A stretch of 7,089 nt of DNA from Euryarchaeota archaeon Ods04 (GTDB lineage: Archaea; Halobacteriota; Halobacteria; Halobacteriales; Halorutilaceae): positions 1 to 7,089 of the forward strand of contig JAQZDD010000051.1 of assembly GCA_028751055.1 (NCBI GenBank), in the 5' to 3' direction. The translations under genes and the position numbers were made by a program. The notes below the pieces were generated by a model. It saw only the letters and a program-made list of their open reading frames with translations, searched no databases and was not told the origin of the DNA. Shown here in pieces: positions 6,676-7,089 of this stretch. Position 1 is the first letter of the stretch. The number at the start of each line of letters is the position of its first letter.

Positions 6676-7089
6676 TCAGAGGTCTCCCCACGCCTTCCGC
6701 GCACGTCCCCATGACGACATGTCGGCTATCCACCGCGCGGCGACGAACTTCTTGAGGAACTTGCCGCGGAAGCCGCCCATCGTCTTTATCGGGAACTTGA
6801 CTCCGGGCGGAACCTTGATATCGTGCGCGATGGCTTTCTCACCTATCGATATCAGGGTGCCTTTGTCGTCGTACTTCCACTCCTTGAGGGGCTTGCCCTC
6901 CATCGCACGCGGTATGTTGACGCCCGCGACCTCGGCGGCTTGCCACGCAGACTGCGCGGTGGGTGGCGCGGGGTTGCCGTTCTGGTCTATGAGAGCGGTG
7001 TCGCCGATTGCGAAGACACGTTCGTCGTTGGTCGAGAAGTCGGAAGCAGTCTCGATACGTCCGCTTCTCTCGTCGGTCTCGATGTCGTC
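6676..7089 (-). CDS. NAD(P)/FAD-dependent oxidoreductase, type II NADH dehydrogenase-like (C-terminal part)
   Basis: Only the last 137 codons and the stop are present; the gene begins beyond the right edge. The segment RVFAIGDTA followed by PPTAQSAWQAAEVAGVNI is the conserved FAD-contacting region near the C-terminus of type II NADH dehydrogenases and related two-dinucleotide-binding flavoproteins, which pass electrons from NADH to quinone without pumping protons. Downstream are the WKYDDKGTLISIGEKAIAHD strand pair and a basic, partly amphipathic C-terminus with FLKKFVAARWIADMSSWGRA, which resembles the membrane-attachment end of haloarchaeal family members. The N-terminal FAD Rossmann motif cannot be checked here, and a sulfide:quinone or other paralogue remains possible. 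It is on the same strand as the polymerase genes but 118 bases upstream, and is probably a separate unit. Confidence 0.85.
   Translation of the reverse strand, partial: DDIETDERSGRIETASDFSTNDERVFAIGDTALIDQNGNPAPPTAQSAWQAAEVAGVNIPRAMEGKPLKEWKYDDKGTLISIGEKAIAHDIKVPPGVKFPIKTMGGFRGKFLKKFVAARWIADMSSWGRARKAWGDL

Overview
The window is a stretch of an archaeal chromosome carrying the 5' two thirds of the RNA polymerase large-subunit cluster, all on the minus strand: rpoH, rpoB2 (B''), rpoB1 (B') and the first part of rpoA1 (A'), preceded by the 3' end of a type II NADH dehydrogenase-like flavoprotein gene. Split B''/B' subunits, the acidic character of the proteins, GC content near 57% (hand estimate) and a haloarchaeal-style NDH-2 tail point to a haloarchaeon or a close euryarchaeal relative. 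The rpoH sequence and the frequent use of the Ile codon ATA are not typical of the best-known haloarchaea, so I would not name a genus.

Layout, read in the direction of transcription from high to low coordinates. The flavoprotein gene ends at 6676. A 118-base intergenic region (6558-6675) holds a putative promoter, a perfect 7-bp inverted repeat and the rpoH ribosome binding site. rpoH, rpoB2, rpoB1 and rpoA1 then follow with gaps of only 5, 2 and 1 bases, so they are almost certainly one transcription unit with translational coupling. Together they encode the catalytic core of the single archaeal RNA polymerase. A'' (rpoA2), needed to complete the enzyme, would be expected beyond the left edge. 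The plus strand carries no convincing gene.

The main discovery is a 452-residue, in-frame intein in rpoA1 (nt 148-1503, minus). It interrupts A' between FRLNTTV and CPPYNADFDGDEMN, six residues before the absolutely conserved Mg2+-binding aspartates of the polymerase active site. It has all splicing blocks and a two-motif LAGLIDADG homing endonuclease, but an Asn where most inteins have the penultimate His. Its last 33 bases are about 18% GC and end exactly at the extein border. At DNA level the window contains no GGCC and only one GATC, and that GATC is inside the intein. Synonymous codon choice throughout seems arranged to avoid these words, which suggests past or present restriction pressure.
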